From Caulobacter sp. B11 (lineage in GTDB: Bacteria > Pseudomonadota > Alphaproteobacteria > Caulobacterales > Caulobacteraceae): DNA of 16,760 bases. The position numbers were made by a program, and so were the translations under genes. The DNA is taken from assembly GCF_002737765.1 (NCBI RefSeq), contig NZ_PEGG01000009.1, positions 1 through 16,760 on the forward strand. Direction: 5' to 3'. How positions within the stretch are numbered: position 1 is the stretch's first letter; each line of letters begins with the position of its first letter. The notes below the pieces were generated by a model. That model saw nothing but the letters and a program-made list of their open reading frames with translations. It was not told the origin of the DNA and made no database searches. This document shows positions 7,068 through 16,760 of this stretch, piece after piece.

Positions 7068-8017
7068 CCTTGCCGCCCATTGCCCCGACCGGCCGCCGCG
7101 TCATCGGCCCCGTCGCCCTTGCGGGCGAGCGCACCGACCGTCCGCGCGTGTCGTTCGAGTTCTTCCCGCCCAAGACCCCAGCCATGGAAGACAGCCTGTG
7201 GCAGGCCATCACCCGCCTGGCCCCGCTGGATCCGGCCTTCGTCTCGGTGACCTATGGGGCCGGCGGCTCGACCCGCGAGCGCACCCACCGGACGGTCAAG
7301 CGCATCCTTGAGGAAACCAGCCTCAAGCCCGCCGCCCACCTGACCTGCGTCGGCGCCAGCCGCGCCGAGGTCGATGAGGTAATCCGCGAATATTGGCAGA
7401 CCGGCGTGCGGCACATCGTGGCCCTGCGCGGCGATCCGCCTCCGGGCGAGGGCGGCCTCGGCGCCGTCTATGTCCCGCGCGAGGACGGCTATCGCAACGC
7501 CACCGAACTGACCCAGGCCCTGCGCGCGGTGGCCCCGTTCGAGGTTCTGGTCGGCGTCTATCCGGAGAAGCATCCGGAGAGCCCGTCCTTCGAGCATGAC
7601 ATCGATGTGCTGAAGGCCAAGATCGACGCTGGCGCGACCCTGGGGATCAGCCAGTTCTTCTTCGACATCGACGCCTTCCTGCGGTTCAACGACCGGGTGC
7701 TAGCCGCCGGGATCACCATCCCGATCGTGCCGGGCATCATGCCGGTGACCAATTTCAACGGTCTGAAGAAGATGTCGGCCGCCTGCCAGACGACGATCCC
7801 GGGCTGGCTGGCCAACCTTTTCGAGGGTCTGGACGGCGACGCCGAGACCCGTCGCCTGATCGCCTGCTCGGTGGCCGCCGAGATGTGCGCCAAGCTGCAG
7901 GAGCAGGGGTTCAAGGACTTCCACTTCTACACGCTCAACCGCGCCGACCTGGTCTATGCGATCTGTCGGGTGCTCGGCCTGCGGGAAACGGCCTCGGTCG
8001 CGGAGATCGCGGCATGA
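7064..8017 (+). CDS. metF: 5,10-methylenetetrahydrofolate reductase MetF
   Basis: MetF reduces 5,10-methylene-THF to 5-methyl-THF with FAD and NAD(P)H in the cytoplasm, supplying the methyl group for MetH. The 317-residue length is close to the bacterial norm (about 300), with a slightly longer N-terminus. Family motifs are SFEFFPPK with the catalytic Glu at E32, VSVTYGAGGSTRERT (61-75), HLTCVG (92-97), ALRGDPP with D124, which corresponds to the flavin/folate Asp, and GISQFFFD with Q197. The TIM barrel is complete to the end (FHFYTLNRADL). The start codon overlaps the sahR stop by 4 bases (ATGA), and its own stop overlaps the next start the same way. Expression is therefore tied to the SahR-controlled transcript. 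Confidence 0.95.
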   Translation: MTLPPIAPTGRRVIGPVALAGERTDRPRVSFEFFPPKTPAMEDSLWQAITRLAPLDPAFVSVTYGAGGSTRERTHRTVKRILEETSLKPAAHLTCVGASRAEVDEVIREYWQTGVRHIVALRGDPPPGEGGLGAVYVPREDGYRNATELTQALRAVAPFEVLVGVYPEKHPESPSFEHDIDVLKAKIDAGATLGISQFFFDIDAFLRFNDRVLAAGITIPIVPGIMPVTNFNGLKKMSAACQTTIPGWLANLFEGLDGDAETRRLIACSVAAEMCAKLQEQGFKDFHFYTLNRADLVYAICRVLGLRETASVAEIAA

Positions 8018-8883
8018 GGCGCCTGGCCCTGATCCTGTGCGGTCTGTTCGCCCTGGTCGCCGTCACGGCAGCCCGGGCCGATGACTGGCCGCCGGCCGCC
8101 TGGAGCAAACCCTTCAAGCCCTACCGGGTGGTCGGCAACATCTACTATGTCGGCTCCGAGGGGCTGTCGTCCTACCTGATCGCCTCGTCCGAGGGGCATG
8201 TGCTGCTCGACGCGGGCATGTCAGCCGAGGGGGCCAGGCTGGTCGAGCGCAATATCGTCGCCCTCGGCTTCAGGCTTTCGGACGTGAAGATCCTGATCAA
8301 TACCCACGCCCACTACGACCACGCCGGCGGCCTGGCCCAGCTGAAGGCCGATACGGGCGCCAAGCTCTATGCCTCGTCGCAGGACAGGCCGGCCCTCGAG
8401 AAGGGCCGGCATTTCGGCGACAACGAAAACGGCCTGACGGCCTTTCCGGCCGTGAAGGTGGATCGCGCCATCAGCGACGGTCAGACCGTGAAACTGGGCG
8501 AGACCCAGTTGAAGGCCTATCTCACCCCCGGCCACACGATCGGCGGCACGACCTGGACGACGACGGTGACCGAGCGCGGACGCCCCCTGAAGGTGGTGTT
8601 CTTCAACTCGATCTCGGTGGCGGGCAACGCCCTGGTCGGTAACCGGACCTACCCGAAGATTGTGGCCGACTACCGCTCGACCTTCGCCAAGCTGAAGGCG
8701 CTGCCGGCCGACGTCTTCCTGCCGGCTCACGAGGAGCAGGGCGGCCTGGTGGCCAAGCGCAAGCGGTTCCTGGGCGGCGATCTCAACGCCTTCATCGATC
8801 CGACCGAGATGGGCCGCTTCGTCGCGGCGTCTGAAAAAGCCTTCAACATCGAGCTGGCGCGCCAGCAGGGAGCGGCCAAATGA
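8014..8883 (+). CDS. bla: Subclass B3 metallo-beta-lactamase (CAU-type), periplasmic
   Basis: This 289-residue precursor has a Sec signal peptide, probably cleaved after ARA at residue 22. The zinc sites are complete: H98-A-H100-Y-D102-H103 (HxHxDH), H174 (TPGHTIGG) and H239 (PAHEEQ), which are the positions numbered 116/118/120/121/196/263 in class B enzymes. FFNSISV (197-203) has Ser where B1 enzymes have the Cys ligand, and the GHTxGxTxW signature follows, both typical of B3. Hydrolysis of beta-lactams in the periplasm is expected. CAU-1 of C. crescentus has the same size class and the same methionine-operon context. The ATG at 8014 overlaps the metF stop (ATGA); the frame is open upstream, but only this start gives the signal peptide. 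Why it sits in a SAM-cycle operon is unexplained. Confidence 0.9.
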   Translation: MRRLALILCGLFALVAVTAARADDWPPAAWSKPFKPYRVVGNIYYVGSEGLSSYLIASSEGHVLLDAGMSAEGARLVERNIVALGFRLSDVKILINTHAHYDHAGGLAQLKADTGAKLYASSQDRPALEKGRHFGDNENGLTAFPAVKVDRAISDGQTVKLGETQLKAYLTPGHTIGGTTWTTTVTERGRPLKVVFFNSISVAGNALVGNRTYPKIVADYRSTFAKLKALPADVFLPAHEEQGGLVAKRKRFLGGDLNAFIDPTEMGRFVAASEKAFNIELARQQGAAK

Positions 8884-10361
8884 CCGACCTCACCACCCGT
8901 GCCGGGCGCGTTGCCGCCCTCAAGGCCGCCGCCAAAGAGCGCGTGCTGATCCTCGACGGCTCCTGGGGCGTGATGTTCCAGAAGAAGAAGCTGGCCGAGG
9001 CCGACTACCGCGCCGAGCGTTTCGCCGACTATGACGGCCAGATGAAGGGCAATAATGACGTCCTGTGCCTGACCCGGCCGGATCTGGTGGCCGAGCTGCA
9101 CGACGCCTATTTCAGCGCCGGCGCCGACATCTCCGAGACCAACACCTTCTCCGGCACCACCATCGCCCAAGCCGACTATCGGCTCGGCGAAAAGGATGTC
9201 TGGGACATCAATTACGAGGGCGCGCGGATCGGACGGTCTGTCGCCGATCGCTGGAACGCCGAGAACCCGGCCCGTCCCAAGTTCATCGCCGGCTCGATCG
9301 GCCCGCTGAACGTGATGTTGTCGATGTCGTCGGACGTCAATGATCCGGGCGCGCGCAAGGTGACCTTCGATCAGGTCTATGCAGCCTATCGCCAGCAGGT
9401 CTCGGCCCTGTACGACGGCGGTGTCGACCTGTTCCTGGTCGAGACCATCACCGACACGCTCAACTGCAAGGCCGCGATCAAGGCGATCATGGACCTGCGC
9501 GACGAGGGCCACGAGGAGCTGCCGATTTGGATCAGCGGCACCATCACCGACCGCTCGGGCCGCACCCTGTCGGGCCAGACGGCCGAGGCCTTCTGGAACT
9601 CGATCAAGCACTGCAAGCCATTCGCTGTCGGCTTCAACTGCGCCCTGGGGGCCGACCTGATGCGCCCGCACATCGCCGAGATGGCCCGCATCGCCGATAC
9701 GCTTGTCGCCGCCTATCCCAATGCCGGCCTGCCCAACGCCATGGGCGAATATGACGAGGAGCCGCACCAGACCGGCCACGCCCTGCACCAGTGGGCGGCC
9801 GACGGCTTGGTGAACATCCTGGGCGGTTGTTGCGGCACGACGCCGGACCACATCCGTCACGTGGCTGAAGCCGTCGCCGGCGTGAAGCCGCGCGCCATTC
9901 CCGAGCGTCCCCGAGCCATGCGCCTGGCGGGCCGAACCCTTCGAACTGGTGGGCTGATCATGAGCGCCTGGGCTCCCGGACCGTTCGACAACGAAGAAGC
10001 GGCCGATTTCATCGATGACCTGGCCGAGGCACCTGACTGGCGCATGGTCGTCACGCTGATGGATCACGCTGCCGGCGTCAGCGGCTATCTGGAAGAGGCC
10101 GACGCGGAGCTGGCCGTGGCCGCCGCCGCCGTGGTCGCTTCGTGCGTCGGGGCGGGGTCGGTTCTGCCTGACAGCCATACCGACCTGAAGTCCACACTGG
10201 GCAAGCCGCCGGAAGGCGCGGCCCATCTGGCGCGCCGGGCCCTGGCCCGCGTGGTCGGTCCGGCCTCGGAGCTCGACGAAACCTGGCAGGAGGGCGAGGA
10301 CCACGATGCGTGGCTGACCCAGATCGCCGGGCTGCAGAGTTTGTTGGGCGGTCAGTCGTGA
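8880..10361 (+). CDS. metH: Methionine synthase, homocysteine-binding half, fused to a DUF4259-like tail
   Basis: Residues 1-351 are the cobalamin-dependent methionine synthase homocysteine module: [10 protein letters not shown] (25-34), ETNTFSGTT (86-94), GSIGP (138-142), and zinc/homocysteine-binding C254 (GFNCALG), C317 and C318 (GGCCGT). The ATG at 8880 overlaps the beta-lactamase stop by 4 bases. The module normally ends RLSGLEP before the folate module. Here it reads RLAG and then RTLRTGGLI, joining in frame to about 133 residues beginning [17 protein letters not shown], which resemble DUF4259. The expected ending is still readable one frame over (9934-9957), indicating a 2-nt loss that erased the stop. 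The result is a 493-residue fusion instead of about 355. The fusion may be real or a sequencing frameshift; the homocysteine module itself looks intact. Confidence 0.88.
   Translation: MTDLTTRAGRVAALKAAAKERVLILDGSWGVMFQKKKLAEADYRAERFADYDGQMKGNNDVLCLTRPDLVAELHDAYFSAGADISETNTFSGTTIAQADYRLGEKDVWDINYEGARIGRSVADRWNAENPARPKFIAGSIGPLNVMLSMSSDVNDPGARKVTFDQVYAAYRQQVSALYDGGVDLFLVETITDTLNCKAAIKAIMDLRDEGHEELPIWISGTITDRSGRTLSGQTAEAFWNSIKHCKPFAVGFNCALGADLMRPHIAEMARIADTLVAAYPNAGLPNAMGEYDEEPHQTGHALHQWAADGLVNILGGCCGTTPDHIRHVAEAVAGVKPRAIPERPRAMRLAGRTLRTGGLIMSAWAPGPFDNEEAADFIDDLAEAPDWRMVVTLMDHAAGVSGYLEEADAELAVAAAAVVASCVGAGSVLPDSHTDLKSTLGKPPEGAAHLARRALARVVGPASELDETWQEGEDHDAWLTQIAGLQSLLGGQS
9930..9959 (+). other. 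Frameshift scar at the end of the metH homocysteine module
   Basis: After the Gly codon 9930-9932 a single C (9933) is followed by GAA CCC TTC GAA CTG GTG GGC TGA (9934-9957). That is E-P-F-E-L-V-G-stop in the alternative frame, matching the conserved LEP ending of this module if a CTN codon is restored at 9933. The GGTGGG at 9948-9953 would be the ribosome-binding site for the ATG at 9960. The pattern is best explained by loss of two bases. Confidence 0.75.
9960..10361 (+). CDS. DUF4259-like small protein, now continuous with the metH N-terminal half
   Basis: From ATG 9960 the frame encodes 133 residues starting [21 protein letters not shown], which matches the M-x-x-W-x-x-G-x-F-x-N-D/E-x-A-x-D-F/W opening of DUF4259 proteins. 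The length also fits that family. GGTGGG lies 6 nt upstream, so it could still be translated on its own as well as part of the fusion. The TGA (10359-10361) overlaps the GTG start of the next gene. It is acidic and soluble with no signal peptide or membrane segment. DUF4259 has no established function that I know of. The family call is from memory of the N-terminal signature. Confidence 0.65.
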   Translation: MSAWAPGPFDNEEAADFIDDLAEAPDWRMVVTLMDHAAGVSGYLEEADAELAVAAAAVVASCVGAGSVLPDSHTDLKSTLGKPPEGAAHLARRALARVVGPASELDETWQEGEDHDAWLTQIAGLQSLLGGQS

Positions 10362-10824
10362 CGGCGCCTGACTGGTACGCTGATTGGCGTCACGATGCCT
10401 TTCACGAGCTGATGGCGAAGCAGGAAGAGATGAACGAGCGCTACCAGACGAAGGTCTGGCCGCGTTACGACTATGACCTCGACGCCGGTACGCTGACCTT
10501 TTCGGATTCTACAGGCCCCAGGGTGGTCGCCGATATTCAGATCGTGGGCACCACGGCCAAGAACGATTGGCTCTGGTCTTGGGCCAATTCACATTGGCCA
10601 CCCTCGTGTGCCGAGGACTTGCAGCGTGTCAGGTCGTTCGGCGAGGAACATGGCATCGACGAACTGACCTCGGAAACTCTCGAGAGTGACGATCTCAACG
10701 CCTTGGGATGGGAGATGGCTGCGGTGTCCGCTCGCATACTTGGTGCTGTCGGCGCCTATCGACCGCCGCGTGAAAGTGGCGGTGGTCTCTTCTTCATCTA
10801 TCGTTCAATTAGGCTCGTAAGCTA

Positions 10825-10825
<1 letters not shown>
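10358..10825 (+). CDS. DUF6882-like small cytoplasmic protein inserted between metH halves
   Basis: This 155-residue protein starts at GTG 10358, overlapping the previous stop (GTGA), and ends in TAA whose last A begins the ATG of the next gene (TAATG). Motifs WLWSWAN (67-73), [22 protein letters not shown] (117-138) and [14 protein letters not shown] resemble DUF6882 proteins, whose function is unknown. There is no signal peptide or transmembrane segment. Its codon use is less G+C-biased than the metH sequences on both sides, suggesting a later arrival. The tight overlaps on both sides show it has been absorbed into the operon without a gap. The frame is open a little further upstream, but that extension lies entirely inside the preceding gene. 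Family assignment is by motif only. Confidence 0.72.
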
Positions 10826-13494
<2,669 letters not shown>

Positions 13495-13529
13495 GGGCCG
13501 CACATCAGCGAAGGCCTTGTGCCGCGACC

Positions 13530-14132
13530 TCAGTCGGCGATGACGGAGTAGCGGGCCAAGTTGGCCGCGATCGCGCCGTGATGGTACCTGTCGTGCGACG
13601 TGAAGACGGCCATCCTGCCAGCCAGGCGGACGAGCGGACAGAAGCTTTCGACGATGTGGTAGGCGGGCCGGTTTGCGTAGTCGTCGAACAGGATGGGCGT
13701 TCCAGGGCGGCTATGCATGAGGCTGGCCAGGAAACTTGCCACCCGGAACCGCCCGTCGATCAAGACGACATCGGGTGTCACGCCCAGCTTGTGGGCCTTG
13801 AGCCATGGAGCCTGACTGTAGCTGAAATAGCGTCGGAAATGCTTGTCGGTCGCCGGTCGTCCCCACTCGCCCACCTCGCCGAGGTCGCAATGGATCAGAT
13901 TGCAGTCCTTGGGGCGGTCGAGCTGGCCGCCGACTTCCGTCAGCCAGCGCTGATCCGTATCGACCGAGATGACGGTGTGGACGTCGAGGACATTGATCGC
14001 ATAGACGGTGCTGGCTCCGGATCCGTATTCGACGAAGACATCGGCTCCCTTAAGCGCGCTTTGGAAACAGGCCAGACCTTCCGATTCCATCAAGGGGGTG
14101 GCCGGGATCTTTGGGCTTGTGAGCGTCATCAT
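13530..14132 (-). CDS. Class I SAM-methyltransferase-like protein, convergent with metH
   Basis: This 200-residue minus-strand protein has a motif I-like EYGSGAST (35-42), an acidic strand end VDTD (57-60), and a beta-4-type segment DVVLIDGRFRVASFL (121-135) followed by ILFDDY (147-152). This layout fits small Rossmann-fold methyltransferases; the acceptor is not evident. There is no signal peptide or membrane segment. Two ATG codons are adjacent (14132 and 14129). GGAGG on the minus strand (14149-14145) is 12 nt from the first, a rather long spacing. The stop lies 35 bp from the metH stop, tail to tail. Codon use is less G+C-rich than the flanking operons, compatible with horizontal acquisition. 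It could instead belong to a family of uncharacterised proteins that only resemble methyltransferases. Confidence 0.7.
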   Translation of the reverse strand: MMTLTSPKIPATPLMESEGLACFQSALKGADVFVEYGSGASTVYAINVLDVHTVISVDTDQRWLTEVGGQLDRPKDCNLIHCDLGEVGEWGRPATDKHFRRYFSYSQAPWLKAHKLGVTPDVVLIDGRFRVASFLASLMHSRPGTPILFDDYANRPAYHIVESFCPLVRLAGRMAVFTSHDRYHHGAIAANLARYSVIAD

Positions 14133-14424
14133 GGCTGGATCGCGCCTCCGTCAACGGTTGGCAGTTCCCGAATGGCGGCCCCAGAGCGGGCGGCAGGAAC
14201 CTGTTGAGAACGCCACCGGCGCTTAACACGACATGAGCAGCCCGTTGGACACGTGACACATGGTCGCTGGGGCGGCTTTCTGGCCACCCGTTCGAGACCT
14301 TCACATGTCTCAAGGGGAGGCGGGCCGCTCCCGCGCCTACCAAACCGGATTGACCCAAGGTTGCAAAACCCGCCATTCTGGACTTGGCCGCCACGTCGCG
14401 GCCGGGGGCTATTCGGGGGACGAT
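14133..14424. promoter_or_regulatory. Divergent intergenic region, 292 bp
   Basis: This gap separates the minus-strand methyltransferase-like gene from the DUF898 gene and must hold promoters for both. A TTGACC at 14350-14355 with a weak CATTCT at 14374-14379 (18-bp spacing) is a possible plus-strand promoter. GGGGGA just before ATG 14425 can serve as ribosome-binding site. The DUF898 frame stays open back to 14260, but that stretch has no family resemblance. I see no strong palindrome or repeat here. Confidence 0.35.
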
Positions 14425-15507
14425 ATGGACGACGCACAGGCGCCCGCGCCGGGCGAGACGATGACCTTTGGCCAGACGATCGCGCCGGCCGGGTTCATCG
14501 GGCTGAGCCTCAAGAACGCCCTGCTCAACATCGTGACCCTGACCCTGTACCGCTTCTGGGCCAAGACCGAGGTGCGCAAGCGTCTGTGGTCGAAGATCAC
14601 CCTGAACGGCGAGCCCTTCGAATATACCGGCAAGGGCAAGGAGCTGTTCCTTGGCTTCCTGCTGGCCCTGGTCATCCTCGGCGTGCCCTACCTGGCGCTG
14701 GTCCTGGCGATCCAGTTCCTGCACCCGCTGTTCGCCCTGCTGATCTTCCCGCTCTATTTCGGCCTGTTCGTCCTGATCGGCAGCGCCATCTTCCTGGCCT
14801 TCCGCTACATGGCCAGCCGCACCAACTGGCGGGGCGTGCGCTTTCAGCTCAAGGGCTCGCCGGCCAAGTACGGCTGGTCCTATCTGGGCTATAGCCTGCT
14901 GACCGGGATCACCCTGGGCTGGTTCGCGCCGTCCATGTCGATGCGCCTGGCCGAAAAGCTGTGGGGCGGACTGTCGTTCGGCGACCAGAAACTGCGCTGG
15001 GTGCGTTCGACCAAGGAGGGGCTCTATGGCCCGTTCGCCATCGCCTGGGTGGTCGGCATCGTCGGCTATTTCGTGTTGTTCGCCGCCATCGTGGCGAATG
15101 CGCAGTCGATGGTCGCGGGCGCCGAGGCGGAATCCATGCCGCGCGTTGAAGCGATCTTGGCCATCTATGGCTATGCCCTGATCTACGCCGTCGTGCTGAT
15201 GATCGCCTCGGCCCCCTATCACGCCGCCGTGCTGCGCACGATCGCCGCCTCGATCCGTCTGGGCGACGCGCGCTTCACCCTGAAGGTCAAGGCCGGCGAG
15301 CTGATCGTCCTGACCCTGACCAACATCCTGCTGCTGATCGTCACCCTGGGCTTCCTGACCCCGGTGATTAGCGCGCGCACGGCGAAGTTCCTGGTCTCCC
15401 GGCTGTCGAGCGAGGGGGAGGCGCCGCTCTCGGCGGCCCTGCAGGCTCCGCGCGGTCCCAAGACCGGCGAAGGCCTGGCCGACGCCTTTGACATCTCGCC
15501 GTTCTGA
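14425..15507 (+). CDS. DUF898 (YjgN-type) multi-pass inner-membrane protein
   Basis: This 360-residue protein begins with GETMTFGQTIAPAGFIGLSL and the DUF898 hallmark LYRFWAKTEVRKRLWSKITL (41-60), then NGEPFEYTGKGKELFLGF. Strongly hydrophobic segments lie at about 73-98, 100-127, 150-168, 203-226, 243-264 and 292-315, giving roughly six membrane spans. An internal echo of the N-terminal motif (SFGDQKLRWVRS, 184-195) suggests the two-part structure usual for the family. The molecular function of YjgN proteins is unknown. The start at ATG 14425 fits both the ribosome-binding site and the family N-terminus; an earlier in-frame start at 14260 would add 55 unrelated residues. Its TGA shares its A with the ATG of the M48 peptidase, so the two are coupled, a pairing that suggests a shared membrane-envelope role. 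Confidence 0.85.
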   Translation: MDDAQAPAPGETMTFGQTIAPAGFIGLSLKNALLNIVTLTLYRFWAKTEVRKRLWSKITLNGEPFEYTGKGKELFLGFLLALVILGVPYLALVLAIQFLHPLFALLIFPLYFGLFVLIGSAIFLAFRYMASRTNWRGVRFQLKGSPAKYGWSYLGYSLLTGITLGWFAPSMSMRLAEKLWGGLSFGDQKLRWVRSTKEGLYGPFAIAWVVGIVGYFVLFAAIVANAQSMVAGAEAESMPRVEAILAIYGYALIYAVVLMIASAPYHAAVLRTIAASIRLGDARFTLKVKAGELIVLTLTNILLLIVTLGFLTPVISARTAKFLVSRLSSEGEAPLSAALQAPRGPKTGEGLADAFDISPF

Positions 15508-16622
15508 TGGACGCCGCGCTCTTTGACGGCCGAAGCGCCCGGGACTGGCCCGGGCGCGTCTCCCTCGAGGGTGACCGATTGGTCGCCGCCAGCCTGGCGA
15601 CCGACGGCGACGGACGGCCCTGCGTCGAGATCGACTGGCCGCTGGCCCTGGTGATCCAGAGCGATCACGGCGAGGGGCGTTACCGGCTGTCACGCGAGGG
15701 CCAGGACGCGCGGCTGGTCGTGGACGCCCAGGCCTGGCGGGCCCTGTCGGGCCGGTCGGCCGGCGCGATCCATCGCCGCGAGCACGGCACGCCCTGGCGG
15801 GTGGTCGGGTGGCTGACGGCCGCCGGACTGGCGACGGCGGGGTTCGTGTTCATCGGCGTGCCGTTGGCGGCCCAGCCCCTGGCGCGGTGGACGTCGCCAG
15901 AGCTTGAAGCCCGCTTCGGCGCCAATATGGAGGCCCAGCTGTCGGTCGGCTTCCGGCCTTGCAAGGGTGATCCGCGCGCCGCCGCCGTGCTGTCCGATCT
16001 GGGTGAGACCCTGGCCGCCGGCGCCGACACGGCTTTTCCGATCCGGGTGAAGGCTGTGCGGGCCCCGTTCGTCAACGCCTTCGCCCTGCCGGGCGGCGCG
16101 ATCCTGGTCACCGACGATTTGATCGCCCAGGCGGGCTCGTCGGACGAACTGGCCGCCGTGATCGCCCACGAAATCGCTCACGTCGAGAAGCGCCACGTCA
16201 TGCAGGCGGCCTGGCGCTCGATGGGCGCGGGTCTGGTGCTGGACGCGGTGGTCGGGGGCGGTTCGGGCGCGGGCCAGCAGGCGGTGTTGCTGGCGGGCGG
16301 CTTCGCCGACCAGCGCTTCAGCCGCGACCTGGAGACCGAGGCCGATGTGCGGGCGATCCAGCTGCTGGCGCGACATCGGATCTCCACCCAGGGCATGGCC
16401 GACTTCTTCGGGCGCATGGCCGACCGCAAGTCCGATCCCAAGCTGCGCAAGGCGGCCGAATGGTTCGCGACCCACCCCGACACCGGCGAGCGGGCCGACC
16501 GAGCCAGTCGCGCGGCGAGGCCGGGGCGACCGGCGCTGTCCCAGACGGACTGGGCCTTGCTCAAGCGGGTCTGTCGTTCGCCGCGGCCCACGGCCAGGGC
16601 TTCGACGACACCGACCCCGTAG
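15507..16622 (+). CDS. M48-family zinc metallopeptidase, membrane anchored
   Basis: This 371-residue protein has a cytoplasmic-looking N-terminal domain, a hydrophobic segment at about 98-120, then an M48 catalytic domain. The zinc site is H221-E222-I-A-H225 (AAVIAHEIAHVEKRHVMQ), with the third ligand probably E278 in ETEADVRAIQLL. FVNAFALPGGAILVTDDLI (188-206) is the conserved strand preceding it, and WFATHPDTGERA (319-330) is the usual C-terminal motif. This resembles BepA/LoiP/Oma1-type envelope quality-control peptidases, but with an extra N-terminal region. TGATG overlap with the DUF898 gene indicates cotranslation. The final 15 or so residues (SPRPTARASTTPTP) are low-complexity and could reflect natural divergence or a late frameshift. 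The substrate is unknown. Confidence 0.85.
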   Translation: MDAALFDGRSARDWPGRVSLEGDRLVAASLATDGDGRPCVEIDWPLALVIQSDHGEGRYRLSREGQDARLVVDAQAWRALSGRSAGAIHRREHGTPWRVVGWLTAAGLATAGFVFIGVPLAAQPLARWTSPELEARFGANMEAQLSVGFRPCKGDPRAAAVLSDLGETLAAGADTAFPIRVKAVRAPFVNAFALPGGAILVTDDLIAQAGSSDELAAVIAHEIAHVEKRHVMQAAWRSMGAGLVLDAVVGGGSGAGQQAVLLAGGFADQRFSRDLETEADVRAIQLLARHRISTQGMADFFGRMADRKSDPKLRKAAEWFATHPDTGERADRASRAARPGRPALSQTDWALLKRVCRSPRPTARASTTPTP

Positions 16623-16634
16623 GACTCGCCTTTC

Positions 16635-16680
16635 GGAGGATGATCGGCGCATCCTCCACGCAACGACGCCCTGAGCGTCG
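16635..16680 (+). terminator. Two tandem hairpins after the M48 gene
   Basis: GGAGGATG (16635-16642) pairs perfectly with CATCCTCC (16650-16657) across a 7-nt loop. Ten bases into the region after the first hairpin, CGACGC (16664-16669) pairs with GCGTCG (16675-16680) around CCTGA. They lie 12 bp after the M48 stop and before the next start. There are no T-runs, so the first is a plausible terminator or mRNA end-protecting hairpin and the second is weaker. Confidence 0.45.
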
Positions 16681-16701
16681 AGCGATAGTCGGGGGCGGAA
16701 G

Positions 16702-16760
16702 ATGATCGAGGATGGCGTCAGCCGTCGCGCGCTGGGCGCGTTGATGGCCGGAGGCATGGA
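16702..16760 (+). CDS. Start of a possibly Tat-exported protein, 3' partial
   Basis: ATG 16702 follows GGAAG-like bases (16697-16701) and opens a frame running off the window end. The visible 19 residues are MIEDGVSRRALGALMAGGM. S-R-R-A-L-G followed by a small hydrophobic stretch resembles a twin-arginine signal (S/T-R-R-x-F/L-x-K). Export through Tat is an inference from this short piece only, and the product cannot be identified. Confidence 0.5.
   Translation, partial: MIEDGVSRRALGALMAGGM

Noticed and set aside
7885..8013. Upstream extension of the beta-lactamase frame
   Set aside because: It lies inside metF and would bury the obvious signal peptide that begins at ATG 8014.
8727..10304. 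Minus-strand open frame of about 525 codons opposite the beta-lactamase end and metH
   Set aside because: The plus-strand homocysteine module is clearly genuine; the antisense frame is compositionally generated.
14260..14424. 55-residue N-terminal extension of the DUF898 protein
   Set aside because: It shows no similarity to the family, while ATG 14425 has a ribosome-binding site and the expected N-terminus.
14050..15693. Minus-strand open frame of about 547 codons spanning the DUF898 gene
   Set aside because: It overlaps a real minus-strand gene in a different frame and the whole DUF898 gene; it has a low-complexity Gln/Arg/Gly-rich translation.
16520..16705. Possible frameshift near the end of the M48 gene
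   Set aside because: Another frame stays open past the stop, but the M48 domain is complete before this point and neither ending has a recognisable conserved motif, so the annotated stop is kept.

Overview
The window looks like chromosomal DNA from a Caulobacter-type alphaproteobacterium (Caulobacterales). The evidence is high G+C coding sequence over most of its length, ATGA-type start/stop overlaps, and one diagnostic cluster: an ArsR-methyltransferase regulator, metF, a subclass B3 metallo-beta-lactamase and a metH split into two genes. The literature on the Caulobacter crescentus enzyme CAU-1 describes its gene as bracketed by methionine-biosynthesis genes and a putative regulator. I made the species-level inference from gene order and motifs only.

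Region 1 (1-4654) encodes two large, probably type I-secreted, calcium-binding proteins. The first is cut off at its 5' end. It has near-identical 114-residue Calx-beta repeats in visibly A+T-richer DNA, followed by six FG-GAP/VCBS-type repeats in G+C-rich DNA. The second is a serralysin-like zinc protease with a short RTX block and a homologous six-repeat FG-GAP module. A strong hairpin separates the two genes.

Region 2 (4710-6046) holds a D-2-hydroxyacid dehydrogenase of the glyoxylate/hydroxypyruvate reductase type and a small VOC-fold protein, 2 bp apart.

Region 3 (6064-13494) is the SAM-cycle operon. A perfect 24-bp palindrome ends 2 bp before the ATG of a SahR-like repressor. The order is sahR, metF, B3 beta-lactamase, metH N-terminal half, a DUF6882-like gene, metH C-terminal half, and every junction overlaps by 1-4 bases. 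MetF makes 5-methyl-THF, and the two MetH halves use it to methylate homocysteine. SahR is expected to derepress the set when S-adenosylhomocysteine accumulates. Two things are odd. metH is interrupted exactly at the linker between its homocysteine and folate modules by two small genes (DUF4259-like and DUF6882-like). An apparent 2-nt loss has also fused the DUF4259 gene in frame to the end of the homocysteine module; the lost ending and its stop codon are still readable in another frame.

Region 4 (13530-16760) has a minus-strand methyltransferase-like gene convergent with metH, then a coupled pair encoding a DUF898 (YjgN-type) membrane protein and an M48 metallopeptidase. After two tandem hairpins comes the start of a gene whose first residues resemble a twin-arginine signal. 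I saw no tRNA, rRNA, CRISPR array, transposase or origin.
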